From: Chaunax sp. Z400
Taxonomy: Eukaryota > Chordata > Actinopteri > Lophiiformes > Chaunacidae
Direction: 5' to 3'
DNA: 64,000 bases
Assembly: GCA_037577475.1 (NCBI GenBank)
Contig: CM075197.1
Coordinates: forward strand, 14,459,018 to 14,523,017
In this document: positions 35,951-48,075 of the stretch, one piece after another
Position numbering within the stretch: the stretch's first letter is position 1
How the letters are laid out: each line of letters starts with the position of its first letter
The notes under the pieces: generated by a model
Databases searched by the model: none
What the model was told of the DNA's origin: nothing
The model's input: the letters and a program-made list of their open reading frames with translations, nothing else
Position numbers and translations under genes: made by a program

Positions 35951-37925
35951 ATGGTGAAACTTACGAAGGCCAAGACGTTCCAGGCTTACCTGGACTCCTG
36001 CCACCGTCGCTACAGCTGTCTGCACTGCCGCGCCCACCTGGCCAACCATGACGATCTCATCTCCAAGGTGAGCGTGCTACCATCCTTTGTTGTTAAAGAT
36101 TATTTCAGGTGACTCATAACACTTTATGGTCTCTCATAATAGTACAAGTACCAATACTGGAAAAACTGGACTGACATAAAAGAAATTAAAGAGGAAACTC
36201 CCAAAGTTAGAGGACATTCCTGAAATATTTAGCAAATTATAATTAACATCTTGTATATTATATATATAATATATATGGAGTGCACATGGACATTTTTTTA
36301 ACTCTTTCATTTTTCTTCCATGTCACTTAGTCTTTCCAAGGCAGTCAGGGCCGGGCCTACCTCTTCAACTCTGTGTGAGTATTTTGTTTTTAAATATTAC
36401 TACATGTTGGCACATTGAATATCCAAATGTTATTATTTAATACAGTTTGTTCAGTCTTATTTTTAATTCCATAATCACTGTGTAGATGGGTAAAAACGTG
36501 ATTTCAGTATTACAATGTGTTTAAAATTGACATTTTCCTTCATTGTTCCTTCATATTTACCCCACTTCGTTATCACATCTTTTCATATTAGATTAGTAGT
36601 GGCTCCTAAGATGGGTCTTCAAAAGAAAAAAGATGCTGAATCTTTGCTTTTCTAGCATATAATTTTTTTAAAAATTAGTCTAGATCTCTCTAAAAGATAA
36701 TTCCCAGTATCAGACAAGAGGGAATTTGATTTTCTTTAGAGTGAACCTTGAAATTTAGGAGGAGTTCACTTAGTCACGCACCTCTTTGGTTTGTGGATCA
36801 GAAATCCACAGACTCTCTGTTATCCCTTTAAATAATTTAGCACCCAGTCTAACATCATCTGCATCTATTCAGTTAAAACCTTGATCTGTTGTGAATCAAC
36901 TGTTCAAATGGTTTCAAACGCATCTCCCCATGACTGTTTCAGCCCCCTTAAAAGACGTAATGGCAATACAGAAGCATAGCTCCTTTCCTGCTTAGGATCA
37001 CTGTCGTCTCAGGGTTAGGAGAATAAGTGTGAATCATAAAGGAGCTTCTGTATGACAAACCTGCAACTGTTTTCAGGGTGAACGTTGGCTGTGGTCCTGC
37101 AGAGGAGAGGCTGCTACTCACAGGCCTTCACGCAGTAGCTGACATCTACTGTGAAAACTGTCACACCACACTGGGCTGGAAATATGTAAGTGTGCCCCCC
37201 GACATAAAATATATATAGCCCTGTAGGGTTTGATTTATAGTTAAGCATCAGATTATATCAGTTGGTGGCACCCCAGCAACATAAGCAGGATATATCGAAA
37301 ACTGTCTCCTGATTTATTCCTCTTCCCGAGCTCTCTTTACATTGTTTGATCCATCGTGTGACATAGAGTGATGGTAAACTGCACTCTTACTTGCAAACCT
37401 GCAGTTACATCCGGGTGATTTATGTTTTGTTTTTTTGTTGTTGTTTTTTAACCTTAGAACGCAAAAGTATAAATACCAGTAAAACTTCAAATTGTATTTG
37501 CCTTGGGGAAATGTGGGAATTGTAGTTTGAAGTGTTAATGATGTTAGTTTTTTTCACTCTTTTTCTCATACTGTAATCTGCTACAATGTTTGATACATTT
37601 ATTAAGTTGGCAGATGCTACAAATCGAATTGCTGAAAAAATCGGCACAATATAAAGTTTGTATGCTACCTTAAAATTTTAGATTTGATTCCATTTGAATT
37701 AAATAACAGATTGGAAGCATCCCCATATGCCTTTTATGAAACTAGCTCTGAGTTGTAAATAATGACGGCTTAAATGTGTTTTGACTTTGACTTGAATCTT
37801 CTTTCTCATAACTCTTGTGCACCTTCCCTCTGCAGGAACAAGCCTTTGAGCTAAGCCAGAAGTACAAGGAGGGGAAGTTTATCATTGAGCTGTCCCACAT
37901 GATAAAGGACAACGGCTGGGACTGA
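35951..37925 (+). CDS. ypel3: Yippee-like protein YPEL3
   Basis: Small, highly conserved Yippee-domain protein; mammalian YPEL3 is a nuclear growth-suppressing protein linked to senescence, and its biochemical activity is not settled. Exons: 35951-36067, 36331-36374, 37077-37185, 37836-37925. Junctions are GT-AG and in phase, giving 119 aa, the standard YPEL3 length. The zinc-binding pattern C-x2-C-x52-C-x2-C is complete at C23, C26, C79 and C82. The start MVKLTKAKTFQAYLDSCHRR and the end MIKDNGWD match the family. YPEL1, 2 and 4 are close paralogues, but the VKLTKAK N-terminus and the mapk3-gdpd3-ypel3 gene order identify YPEL3. A 5' non-coding exon upstream carries an ORF that would overlap this start codon. 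Confidence 0.97.
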
Positions 37926-38925
37926 GAGGGAAACCTTCATCTTGCTTCATGACTTTTTCAAAAGTTGCATCCCCTCGACTTAAAAGGGTTCCAATGTAGC
38001 TTCCTCATCCCGCGCACAAGCCATCGCTGTGCCACACACTTCGTACAGCTTTGTCAAGAATAGCATGTGATGCCTTATCTTTTTGTGTGTTATTGATGTT
38101 TTTCCAGCTACCACAACAACACATTTGCTGATATTGCTATCCCAATTGCTAGTTGTGCTGGGACATGGACTGAATGAGTGCACGGTTTGTGTGTGAACGA
38201 CTGGAAGACGTAGCCACACAGGCACGAGTGTGTGTTGGATTTTAAACCATGTATTTGAGTGATGAGAGTGATGAAACCAATGAAAAAGACTGTGTGGGCG
38301 AGGCCAGGGTAAGTCTAAAAATGACCTTATTCATAGGATGTAGATATTTGAGTTTTCCTTTTGAGTTCAAGGTGCACATTTAGACATAAATGGCCCAAAT
38401 TGAGTAAAGTATTAAGGCCTGATTAACCCATAGATCATGTTTAAGTTATGCAAGGGTATGGGAATCATTATAGTAATGCAGGGTTTTCTTTTCCAATCAT
38501 GCTTTTTATGGTAAGGATCAAATCATTCAGCTCATATTTTGACAAAGGCAATCAGGATGTTGAATTGGTATTAAAGCCCGCAAAATTCTCCTGCAAGAAT
38601 TCTTAAATCTGGAGAATGACTGTCTTCTGCTTGACGGTATACATTTTAGTGTATGTGCATGCTAAGCATTAGTCTGGGGTTCACATCTAGAAATTTCACT
38701 GCACAGCTGGAATATCTTACTTAATGCTGATGAGATCTGTCCATCATGTGTTTGTGTAACCTAACACTGAGCTGCCCTTACAGATACATTTACTCAGTTG
38801 TGTTACAGCAAAGTGTGATTAGAATTATGTAGCATATTTATGGTGATTTTTTTTTTAAATGTCTTCTTTCATTAAAAGTATATTATTTTAACCTGATCTT
38901 TCATTAAAGTGCAGTATGACTGTAA
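37926..38925 (+). other. ypel3: ypel3 3' UTR (inferred)
   Basis: About 1 kb of AT-rich sequence follows the stop. Two ATTAAA hexamers, at 38871-38876 and 38903-38908, are the best polyadenylation signals. No other feature was seen in this stretch. Confidence 0.5.
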
Positions 38926-38994
38926 CTCGTGTAGTTCATTTTTCTTTTACTTGTGATATTTTATTATGCTGTCTTGTCTCATCTCTTGTCCCAA

Positions 38995-39235
38995 CACAAC
39001 ACACACTAATCATCTCCACCAAGGAGGCTATGCAGAATTATTTTTAAAGGATTTTTTTTTTTTTTACCATTACAGTGTAGGGGCAATTATAAGATCTATG
39101 CTTCTAACTTCATGGATACTCCCTTTAATGCTTGGACAAAAATTAGACCATGACATCCCCATAAGATCCATCACATATCAAGGTCTGGTCTGGACCCAAG
39201 TAATATTCAGGAACCTGGTGATCCAAAATGTTTAA
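38995..39235. mobile_element. fragment of a dispersed CCACCAAGGAGG repeat
   Basis: The segment begins near CATCTCCACCAAGGAGGCTATG, the reverse complement of the CTTGGTGGAAG-type end of the larger element at 44530-45192. It continues into GGGGCAATTATAAGATC...CATGGATACTCCC. It therefore seems to be a diverged copy of the same broad repeat class in the opposite orientation. No coding capacity is seen. Confidence 0.35.
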
Positions 39236-40253
39236 ATTTAATGGGCTCATGGAAAATTCACTGCTGATAGAAAACATAATGCTGCAGACTTGCAACTAAG
39301 ATCAAATTGTAGCAGAAAATCAGTGAAATATGGCAATGATACCAATGTAATTCATTTTCTAGGGGTAGGTGTTCATGGTCAAGGAGTCATGAGGGTCATA
39401 CTCATGGAACTATTGTGTTTAGGTGCAATGACATGTTGGAGAAACAGCTGTCTTGCTCTAGGTTTGCACCCCCTTGGGTGCTGTTTAGTTATTAACATAA
39501 ATTAAAGAAATAAAGGTTGAGAATAATTCTCTCCACATACTTGTCTACTCAACACCTGAGATCTGATCCTCATCTACGTAATTTTTTTTACACTTTTAGC
39601 AGCATTTTAACTGTCTTTTTACTATGCATTTGTTGATGCATATGACAAAATGATATTGTAACAAAAATTCAAAGTGTGTAGTTTTGCATGAGAGCAAAGC
39701 TCTCAACTACAGGGAGGAAGAGATCCAACAGGATGTCCTCACGTGTCAGTAAATCAGCCAGCAGATGGTAATGTTAGTTCTGTTAGAAAATTGGTATGTT
39801 GGTACTTTATAACTTCATGTATCAATGTGTTCAATACCCTGGTTTTACATCTGGCTACCACTAGCCATCAAAGCAGTTGGGCAGTAAGAGGATTTGACTT
39901 GTATAAAATTAATTCAGCCTTTTTTCTAAAAATAAATAAATAAATAACTAAACTATACAGTCATTTTCTCTGTTTATTTGGTATGGTCTATTCCAACACT
40001 CCTGAAATAAATCCTGCCTTTAAGATGGTTATTATCAGTTTTTGGTGAAATTGTTTCAGAGAGCTGTTGATCCAGCAACTATATTACCCTCATCTGTTTA
40101 TGTGAGGTGGACAAAATACCCGTCAGATGACTCAATATAATTGATCTCTCTAAGCTTGGTTTACCTAATAAACTAGCATTGCTTGTATGTATAGCCTCTG
40201 CTTTATGTCAAAGTGAATAATCAGTGCATTAGGCAAAATTTATAAATATAATG

Positions 40254-40268
40254 ATAATAATAATAATA

Positions 40269-40306
<38 letters not shown>
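40254..40306. repeat. (ATA)n-(TAT)n trinucleotide microsatellite, palindromic
   Basis: About six ATA units run directly into about twelve TAT units, so the whole 53-nt array can fold on itself. Flanking DNA is AT-rich with TATAAAT and ATTAATAGA near-duplicates after it. Confidence 0.9.
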
Positions 40307-40307
<1 letters not shown>

Positions 40308-40636
40308 AATATTAATAGAATATTAATAGAAAGAAAATATTTAACATAACGCCAAGGGTCTGATTCCAAAAGGCCCTTTTTCTTCTAGAAAGTTAATAAT
40401 TTGATTACAGTGCAACATAAAGAATGCACAGTGTCATAGCAGAAAAATACATTTACTTATTAAAGTAATGAATGAAACTTTTGCAGATAATGAAAATTAA
40501 TTCCATGTCTTGGACAAACAATGCAGTACATTTTCTGTAATTTATTGAATCACTGGCAGTTTGACTGCTGCCATATTTAAATGGTTCAAACACAGGCAGA
40601 AAAGCAAAAGAAATCAGTTCTTCTCAAATTCAACTT

Positions 40637-40690
40637 AATAAGATAAGATAAGATAAGATATCCCTTTATTAGTCCCACAGTGGGGAATAT
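40637..40690 (-). mobile_element. LINE 3' tail with (TTATC)n end
   Basis: On the minus strand the sequence reads CCCCACTGTGGGACTAATAAAGGGATATC followed by repeated TTATC units. A conserved GGGA-(C/T)-(A/T)AATAAAG segment ending in a short tandem repeat is the form of the 3' end of fish L2/CR1-like LINEs and the SINEs that borrow it. Only the tail is recognisable here. Confidence 0.55.
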
Positions 40691-43088
40691 TCCCTTTCCT
40701 TTCTTAAAACTTGGAGTAGGAACAGGTCACATGAATGAGCTCTGATCAGAATGTGGACAGTGGAGAGGCTGCTGACAGTCATGTGTGTGTCACACATTTT
40801 CAGCTGTTGGCTCTGCCTTAACTTTTCATTCCTGAAAAACCTATTGTATGAGTCTGAATTGTAAGTAGATTCACATGACACAACTGAACTAGTTAAAGGC
40901 TGAGTAACAAGCTGTGGGTATAACTTTACAGAAGTAGCACTGAGAAACATTTATTTTCATTTTTTTGTTCTTTAACCCTCCATAATAAGCTACACTGCAT
41001 GCTACATGTTGCCGAGTACTGATGTTAGTTTCCCTGTATACTGAATAAAATGCTAGGGAATTGTCCGAGTACTGTCCTGTTTGGTGCTTGACGAGTCGAC
41101 CACAACATCAAACTGCAAATGATGTTAGAAATTAAATGGAGGAGTTGATGAGACTTTTATAAACTCTTAGAGAATTTCTAGTATCCACTGTAAGTCAAGC
41201 AAGTAAGTTTTAGCAATACAATTCACAGAGGCTAATTCGTCTCATTTAAACTGATTGAGTGTGTTGTATTGGAGTCAAAAAGACTGGAGAGATCTCAAAA
41301 CCAACAAAACAAAACAATGTAAATTAAGCTTGTTAATTTCTAAGAGTATTAAGATCCAGAGGCTGCAATGATGGTCATATATTTTCGATTTAGTGTAAGC
41401 ACAGGTATAGCCTGTGTACCGTATTAACGTAACCGTGACCATTGTGGGATAATGATTTCCTTTATATACCTGGTTTTGAATTAATCCTAGATTAATTTAG
41501 AATGTTTGAGACTTTAGTGCCTTGATCCAGGACACTTCAACAAGACATGCTGCTGCAGTTCAGATCAGAGATCGGGATTAAAACAGAACTCCAGCTAAAG
41601 TGTTAAGAGTGCATAGACACTTTGGGCAGATGCCCTCCCTCAGCTTGCAAACTGCACACTGTGATGTGCTCTCATTAATATTTCTCGTGTAATATTCTGG
41701 AGGATAAGAGATGCAACTTTATACGTAAAGCTTTTTTTCAATGTCATTCTGAATGTTTTCTGAATATATAGAAAATCTTTGACCGACAAATCTACAGGAG
41801 TTTATTCTGAAAATGCAAACTGGATGCAATCATTCTCAACAAGATGGATTAGGACATAGATCACAACAAAAGTTAATAACCAAAAAAAGTTAATTTTACA
41901 GCCCACTGTTGTATCTCAGCTTATGTGTGCATGTGAAAAATTTATGTTTTTGGATGTGCAATAAGGTTTTTCAACTGTGTGAATATGTTTCATGCACATT
42001 TATATTCTTCACATATGTTGTTTATCAGAGATGTGTTATGGGAAATGTTACCATTGGGAATATACCTACACAAATTTTATATTTGAAATGAAATTTGGAA
42101 TTAATATTACGACAGCTAAAAATGTTTTATACCTCCATCTGTTCTCACACATGTACAAGCTGCTAAGTTCTAACATACTCACAAACTTGAATTGCTGACC
42201 ATTGACATATTCAGATACTTCAGATCAGATATTGTTTCGCATAAAAGCTGCTATACAAATGCAGGTTGTGAAGTTTTTTATTTTAATCAGTTCAAAACAT
42301 TAATGACCCTATATTTGTTTCCATTCAGGACTCACTGAGGGATACCGAGGGAGAAAAAAAAAATGTAGTAAACTTAATTTAATAAGCATGAAACAAAGAA
42401 AACAGGCCAAATACGATCTCAAAAAAAAATTAATAGACCAAATGCCTTATGCCTAACATAAATTAAGGATTTGCGGGTAAAGTCCCACATTAAGATGTCA
42501 TGAGAAACACCATTCTTCTTGACACCTTGACAAAGGCAGCTCCTTGATGTATTTCCAGGTTAATCAACCAAGAAAATCTTAGTTTCTTTGGCTCCCGAAG
42601 AGAGCCTTATTTGTTTTAAATAAGTCTCTCCCTACTAGGTTACTCCATGGTGAAACATACAGCCTACTGTTAAATAGGTGACTGCATCCGTTTGGTATAT
42701 TCTTAATTATCTTTCTAATCGCCTTCAGATTACGTTGTTTGTTGCAATTTGGGATTATTGAGCAAAACAGTGTTTAGGGATTGATTTTACAATTTAATAC
42801 CTATATTAATATGCCTGAATGAAGTGACTACAGTACCAGCGTGTCAACTGCAGTCAGCGCACTTGCAGCAGAAGATACCACAAAACATACATTGTGCAAG
42901 CTACTTAGATCATATATTGGGTATTGCAAACTGCTGTGACGCATAGTAGCTGTGGAAATTACTATCAAATGAGTATAATTTATTCACGATATCATCCGGC
43001 GCAATAAACAACAGATGTTGCATATTTTACGCCTGTTTGTGTCGATGACCCCTATGTCCATACAAATGGAACATTCCGAGATGGTTGA

Positions 43089-43096
43089 TCATGTGA
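43089..43096 (+). promoter_or_regulatory. M-box TCATGTGA upstream of atp6v0c
   Basis: TCATGTGA lies about 170 bp before the atp6v0c ATG. This is the M-box form of the E-box bound by the MITF/TFEB family, which is known to drive lysosomal and V-ATPase genes. The assignment rests on sequence and position only. Confidence 0.35.
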
Positions 43097-43267
43097 CTTT
43101 TTCCGTTTCGCCATTTTCCTCTTCAACACCGGTGCTTCTACTTGGTTGCTACGTTGTCGCCCCCTCTCAGTGTTTTAACCTGTGCAGAGCTGACGGTGGG
43201 CAAGGGGGAAACCTAAAAAGAAGATAGTCTGCCTGGTAGCTTTATTGTCCCGGAAAAAAGTGCAAGA

Positions 43268-45052
43268 ATGGCTTCTGACGGTATCCCCGAGTACTCGCCT
43301 TTCTTCGCTGTGATGGGAGCCTCTGCGGCCATGGTCTTCAGCGGTAACTACACCAGCTCCTTCATCTGACATTTCAGTCTTTGGCGTAATTATAAAGCAA
43401 ACAACGAGTTAGCTTAGCCAGTTGTTGAAATCCGTTGACGATGTTAGAAACAACAATGCGTGGCTGTTTCAAGAGAAACGATGTTTGTGTTGGCTGATTC
43501 GGTCACGGCTCTCACACCTGTCGGGGATGCGAGGGAAAGGCGGGGGAAGGATTGCACCGATATCAAGTCGCTGACCACCAGCTTTTCATACTGCTAACAT
43601 TATAGCTAGCTGTCTCCTCTGTGACGAGGGTCATATCGTAGCTCTAATGCTGCCTCCTAGCCAGGCAGCTGCTGATTCGTGACGCAGACCTTTACCGAGG
43701 TGGCTGTTGTTCCGACGAGGCCATGTCTAATCAAGTCATTTTACAAGACATGAAGGTCAGATCGTTATAAATTATAAAATGGATACTAAGATCTGATCCA
43801 GCGCTTGTTTCTCATTGGTCGAAATCAACTATTTCAGGAAGGCCAGCATCAAGGCCTCACTACCAGTGTGGATGATTACATGGAAAATATATTTATTTTT
43901 ATTTCTTTAATTTATTTACTCATTCATGTTCTACCGTCTTAAAAGCTTTTAAGCTTGCACTCGAGGCAGGATACAACCAGTTTGTTCAAGAAGAGTGAGG
44001 AATTAAAATAGATCCAGTTACTAATACTGTATGTTGGCCAGTGTTTCTAAACACTTAACAATTTGGTTATTAAATAAGTGTTGAAAAATAAACCTTACAG
44101 TTCTATATGGAGAATAAAATACAATCGTGATGCCCTTTCTAGATTACATCAGACATATTTAAGACATATTTAAGTGAGCATGTTCTAGTCAAAATGAAAA
44201 TTTTGACTATGATAGAATAATATGGTATAAATGAAAATCATTTATACCAATTTCTAATACTTTTTGTTTAATTTTTCAAAACATGTCACAACTGGTATGG
44301 ATATAATAGGTCCCTAATTTACCCTTTAAGGTACATCTGGTTGTTCCAAATGAGCCTCCCTCATGATTTATTGATAAATGAATATATGCAATTTAAACAT
44401 CTTAACAATACAAATGTGTTGTAGTCAAATATGTAATATTTCAGCTCTCAATAGCTATGTTGACTCTGTCCTGTAAATTGCATTTGAAAATAGGCCTGAC
44501 CAGTGTTATTGCTGTGTTGCAAAGGCAGAAAAAGAAGGGAAAAGTAGAAGGGCACTCAGTAAAGCGCATACATCCACCAAGATCCAACAATCCCTTTTAA
44601 TTACATTAAACCCTAATCTAAATTATAACGAGACATGTGCACCATCAAAATGGCTGCCCTCAGGGTTCTATTAAAGTAAGTGAAATAAAACAAATCATGG
44701 ATCCACCTGTTTATCCAGATCTACTCCAAAATGAGTTGTTCTGTTTTTGGCATATGCCCAACACTTTAACAGAGTTTCATCAAAATATATCAACCAGATT
44801 ATGCATAATTGCTGAAAATTCTGGGGGGGAAAGCCCTATCTAGTAATGGTAGCAAAAGTAATAGAAATTCATGGTTCCACCTCAAAATTTGATGATTTAT
44901 TTCATGGCACATGCCCCACCCTTACACCCAGTTTCATGGACTGGCAAAAACGGTCCATAGAGACCTATCTTGCAATGTTTAAAAAAGTATTTCAAAAAAA
45001 TTTCTAAATCCACCCTTTATTCTGGACCCTGATCCTTCTCTGCCATATGCCC

Positions 45053-45088
<36 letters not shown>

Positions 45089-48075
45089 ACCAAGTTACGT
45101 GGAAATCTGTCAAGTAGTTTTTGTGTAATCTTACTAACAGAGACAGACAAACCAATGCCAGCGAAAACATTACCTTCCTTGGTGGAAGTAATACATTTCC
45201 AACATGTCGTCTTTGGAATGTCCCTAAAAAAAACATTTATGAACAAATCAAAACTATAATCTAAATCTCCATTATCTAATTTTTCAATATGTGTTGTCAT
45301 TTTGTCAATATCTCTTTCATATGGTGTGTTTTTCTGGTTTTTTTGGCTTTGTGGCCTTTGAAATAGTGGATATGAAGAGTTGGTGCAGAGCTTTTGAAAA
45401 TTTGAGGTGAAAATGGAGCAATCTACGACTACCTAAGGGGGCAAATCATTTATTTATTTTCTTCTTCTATTCCTTATTCTTGCTGATAATAATAAACACA
45501 ATATCCCAAGGGCTGTAATAATTTGTAACCATCTTGAACAAAAGGGATCTTTAGTGATTATCTGCCGATCACATTTTTCTGGTATCTTACTACATTTACA
45601 TGAGGTCACAAGAAGGTGAAAATCTCAAGTCTGCTGCTCCTGTATATAAGCTTTAAAACTGACATGTTGGTGAGACTTGGGTCGTACAGGTAAATCAAAC
45701 ATCCTGCATTTTACCAGTAAAGGTTCCAGGTGTGAACATTGGGTTGCGATTCATCACACACCTAGGATTGTGCAATATTGACCAAGGATTCTATGTCTCT
45801 ATTTTCTGGGATTTTGTCATTATTGGTAATTACCGTCGTCTTGAATGCACCACTAGCACACACTGCGTGCAGTCTCAGTGAGCGGAATCACAATGTGTGT
45901 TTTTGATTGGTTTTTGCAATCAGTGACATACTCGATAATATCAGATTACACATAGTTTAAACAGCCATTAAGATATCATTGTAGACTATTTGTATTGCAC
46001 ACCCCTACACACTAATGCTGTGCGACAGCCCAGCTCTGCTGATCTTACCGGAGGTCGATGTTAGCCCATGTTTCTGGATGGCTGTGTCTGGAATGTTTTA
46101 ATTCAGCCACGTTTCTTTGAAAATAAACACGCAGCTATCCCTTATTACAGACTGGGGGGTTAGCTTGAGTCTTGAATGGTCCAGTTTGTTGTCCAGAGAG
46201 TGGACGTTGACTAGTAAGACAAACTGTAGCGCTGGTTGGCTAAGGTTAGCCTTTAGCCTTGAGAGAAGTCCAGATAGCTTGTCCTGCTTCCTCCTTCTCT
46301 CACACTGCTCACAGCACCTCCTCTCCTCAGCAGCTTTGGCAGGCAGCACCATAGTTGTAGTGAATATAAAGAAAAGTGCTGTTTGGCACAGAGCTGCTAA
46401 AAATGGTGGAGAAAAAGCTGTGTTGCTTATTTACACAATACACACCAAAAATTTGATAGGGAATATGGTGTATCCACATCTCAAAAGTATCTTTACTGTT
46501 ACATCCTGTCTGTTACCTGCACATCAAATCTCTGTCCAATGTCTTAGATCTAGTAAGTTGGTTGAGAGATCAGATGGATTAATCATTCTCACACAGCTCC
46601 ATCTGAATCCATATCTTGTCTGGTTTGAGTTGTCGGGAATAGTTTGTAAGTGAAACAATAACAAGGGCTGATTGAACAGAAGTATTAACAGGAACTCCTT
46701 TTCTCTCTTACTCAGCATTAGGAGCAGCCTATGGGACAGCAAAGAGTGGCACAGGGATCGCTGCCATGTCTGTGATGCGTCCTGAGCTCATCATGAAGTC
46801 CATCATCCCCGTGGTCATGGCTGGTATCATTGCCATCTATGGGCTGGTGGTGGCTGTGCTGATAGCAAACAACATCTCTGACAAACTCCCCCTTTATAAG
46901 TAAGATGAACCTCTGATACAGTAGTTGATTAGAACAACTTTTTTATTTACACGTCCTTTATGCTCACGTTGTTTTTGTAAGTTTAAACACATAAAATGTC
47001 TACCAGAGGTGGCGACTCTCGTCATGACACACAATGTAAAAAAAAAGAATGCTTTTTATCTGCTCCAAATGAAAACATCTGGGTTTAAAGTTTGCTAAAT
47101 GCTTCATTATGTTGTTTTTTTAAGTACACTTGCTGTGCTGCTTTTCAATGTGACCAGACAATGACTCAGTAACTGGCTTGTCTTTGTATGCTCGATGCCA
47201 CAGCCACATTCTTTGAAAGTGTGACCAAAGTTTGTGCCAACTGACATCTAAACACACAACTCTGATCCATGATCTTGCTCTCACTAGCTGCTACGATCCA
47301 CAATTTAATATTCAAGTGTGGTTTTATATGACGGTTGGGGTAAGCTAGGTGCCCCAAATCACATTAGATTGGATAAAGTTATATATTCATCCCAGAGTTC
47401 AGACTGACTCATCAAATATTTCAAGTTTATTCAAGAAGAGAAACCAGTGTATGTTTTTACGTATATTTAGTGATAATTAACACCAGTACAAAGGATTAAT
47501 ACCTTGGGATATGTATTGTTTATTTCACTGTTAGGAATTTTACAAGCATTTGAATGAATACACATTATGGGTCCAAACAGCCACATTTTACCTCAGTATG
47601 TCATCACTTGGCTCTCTCTGTTTGGAAGGCCCTATAAGGACAATAGGGGTGGTGAAGGAGCCTTCAGTAGAGTCGTGACTGACATTTTAGTCATTAAATA
47701 CTTTATACGTCGTTATAGATTTGATATGTGGCCACAAACCACTCCTGCATCATAACATACTCCTCTGATGTCTATCTGTATACCCAGTATGTTTTAAAAA
47801 CGCATAATGTTATTGTTATTGTCAAGATATAACTAAAATAGATACTCTTAACTTTGTTGCCTTTCAACAGGAGCTTCCTGTATCTGGGTGCCGGGCTGAG
47901 CGTGGGGCTGAGCGGTCTGGCGGCCGGGTTCGCCATCGGTATCGTGGGCGACGCCGGTGTGAGAGGCACCGCCCAGCAGCCCCGGCTTTTCGTCGGCATG
48001 ATCCTTATCCTGATCTTTGCTGAGGTTCTGGGGCTTTACGGCCTTATCGTGGCCCTCATCCTATCTACAAAATAA
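43268..48075 (+). CDS. atp6v0c: V-type proton ATPase 16 kDa proteolipid subunit c
   Basis: Forms the rotating c-ring of the V0 sector that carries protons across lysosomal, endosomal and secretory membranes. Exons: 43268-43343, 46716-46899, 47871-48075, joined at GT-AG sites in phase to give 154 aa, the usual size. Four hydrophobic helices are visible: about 11-33 (FFAVMGASAAMVFSALGAAY), 53-76 (IIPVVMAGIIAIYGLVVAVL), 92-114 (SFLYLGAGLSVGLSGLAAGF) and 130-150 (MILILIFAEVLGLYGLIVAL). The essential proton-carrying glutamate is E138 in IFAEVLGLYG. Intron 1 (3.4 kb) is filled with repeat DNA, including a LINE endonuclease fragment and a dispersed element with a poly(C) run. A possible TFEB/MITF site lies upstream. 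The protein is so conserved that the call is secure; a teleost paralogue suffix cannot be decided here. Confidence 0.97.
44530..45192 (+). mobile_element. dispersed non-coding element, copy 1
   Basis: Begins near AGAAGGGCACTCAGTA and includes CACCATCAAAATGGCTGCCC followed by CTCAGGGTTCT. It contains three loosely repeated blocks with a (G/A)(A/G)(A/T)TCCACC start and a CATATGCCC or CATGCCCC core (near 44700, 44875 and 45007), and ends near CTTCCTTGGTGGAAGTAAT. A partial second copy lies at 49787-50100. No ORF is seen, so it is non-autonomous. It sits in atp6v0c intron 1. Confidence 0.6.
45055..45088. repeat. 34-nt poly(C) run
   Basis: An uninterrupted run of 34 C inside the dispersed element, at a place where related blocks have only four or five C. 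The complementary poly(G) strand could form a G-quadruplex. Polyproline and polyglycine open frames across it are artefacts. Confidence 0.95.
46022..46352 (-). mobile_element. degenerate LINE endonuclease (APE) fragment
   Basis: On the minus strand the translation contains LLVNVHSLDNKL, then IRDSCVFIFKETWLN, a stop, and NIPDTAIQKHGLTSTSGKI. The N-V-x-S-L-x-N-K and E-T-W-L blocks are catalytic landmarks of the APE-type endonuclease of non-LTR retrotransposons, and NIPDTAI normally follows directly. One in-frame stop and loss of the rest of ORF2 show it is dead. It is antisense within atp6v0c intron 1. Clade (CR1/L2/Rex1-like) is a guess. Confidence 0.8.

Larger units (their letters stand above)
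38926..43267. other. intergenic, ypel3 to atp6v0c
   Basis: No coding exon recognised in about 4.3 kb. Contents are the repeat fragment at 38995, the AAT/ATT microsatellite at 40254, the LINE tail at 40637 and the atp6v0c promoter with its M-box near 43089. Confidence 0.5.

Noticed and set aside
44979..45300. Polyglycine and polyproline open frames
   Set aside because: Produced by the poly(C) run inside a dispersed repeat.
46117..46653. 178-codon plus-strand open frame, one of the longest in the window
   Set aside because: It lies over the antisense LINE remnant and atp6v0c intron 1, runs into low-complexity sequence, and shows no domain; the minus strand explains the conservation.
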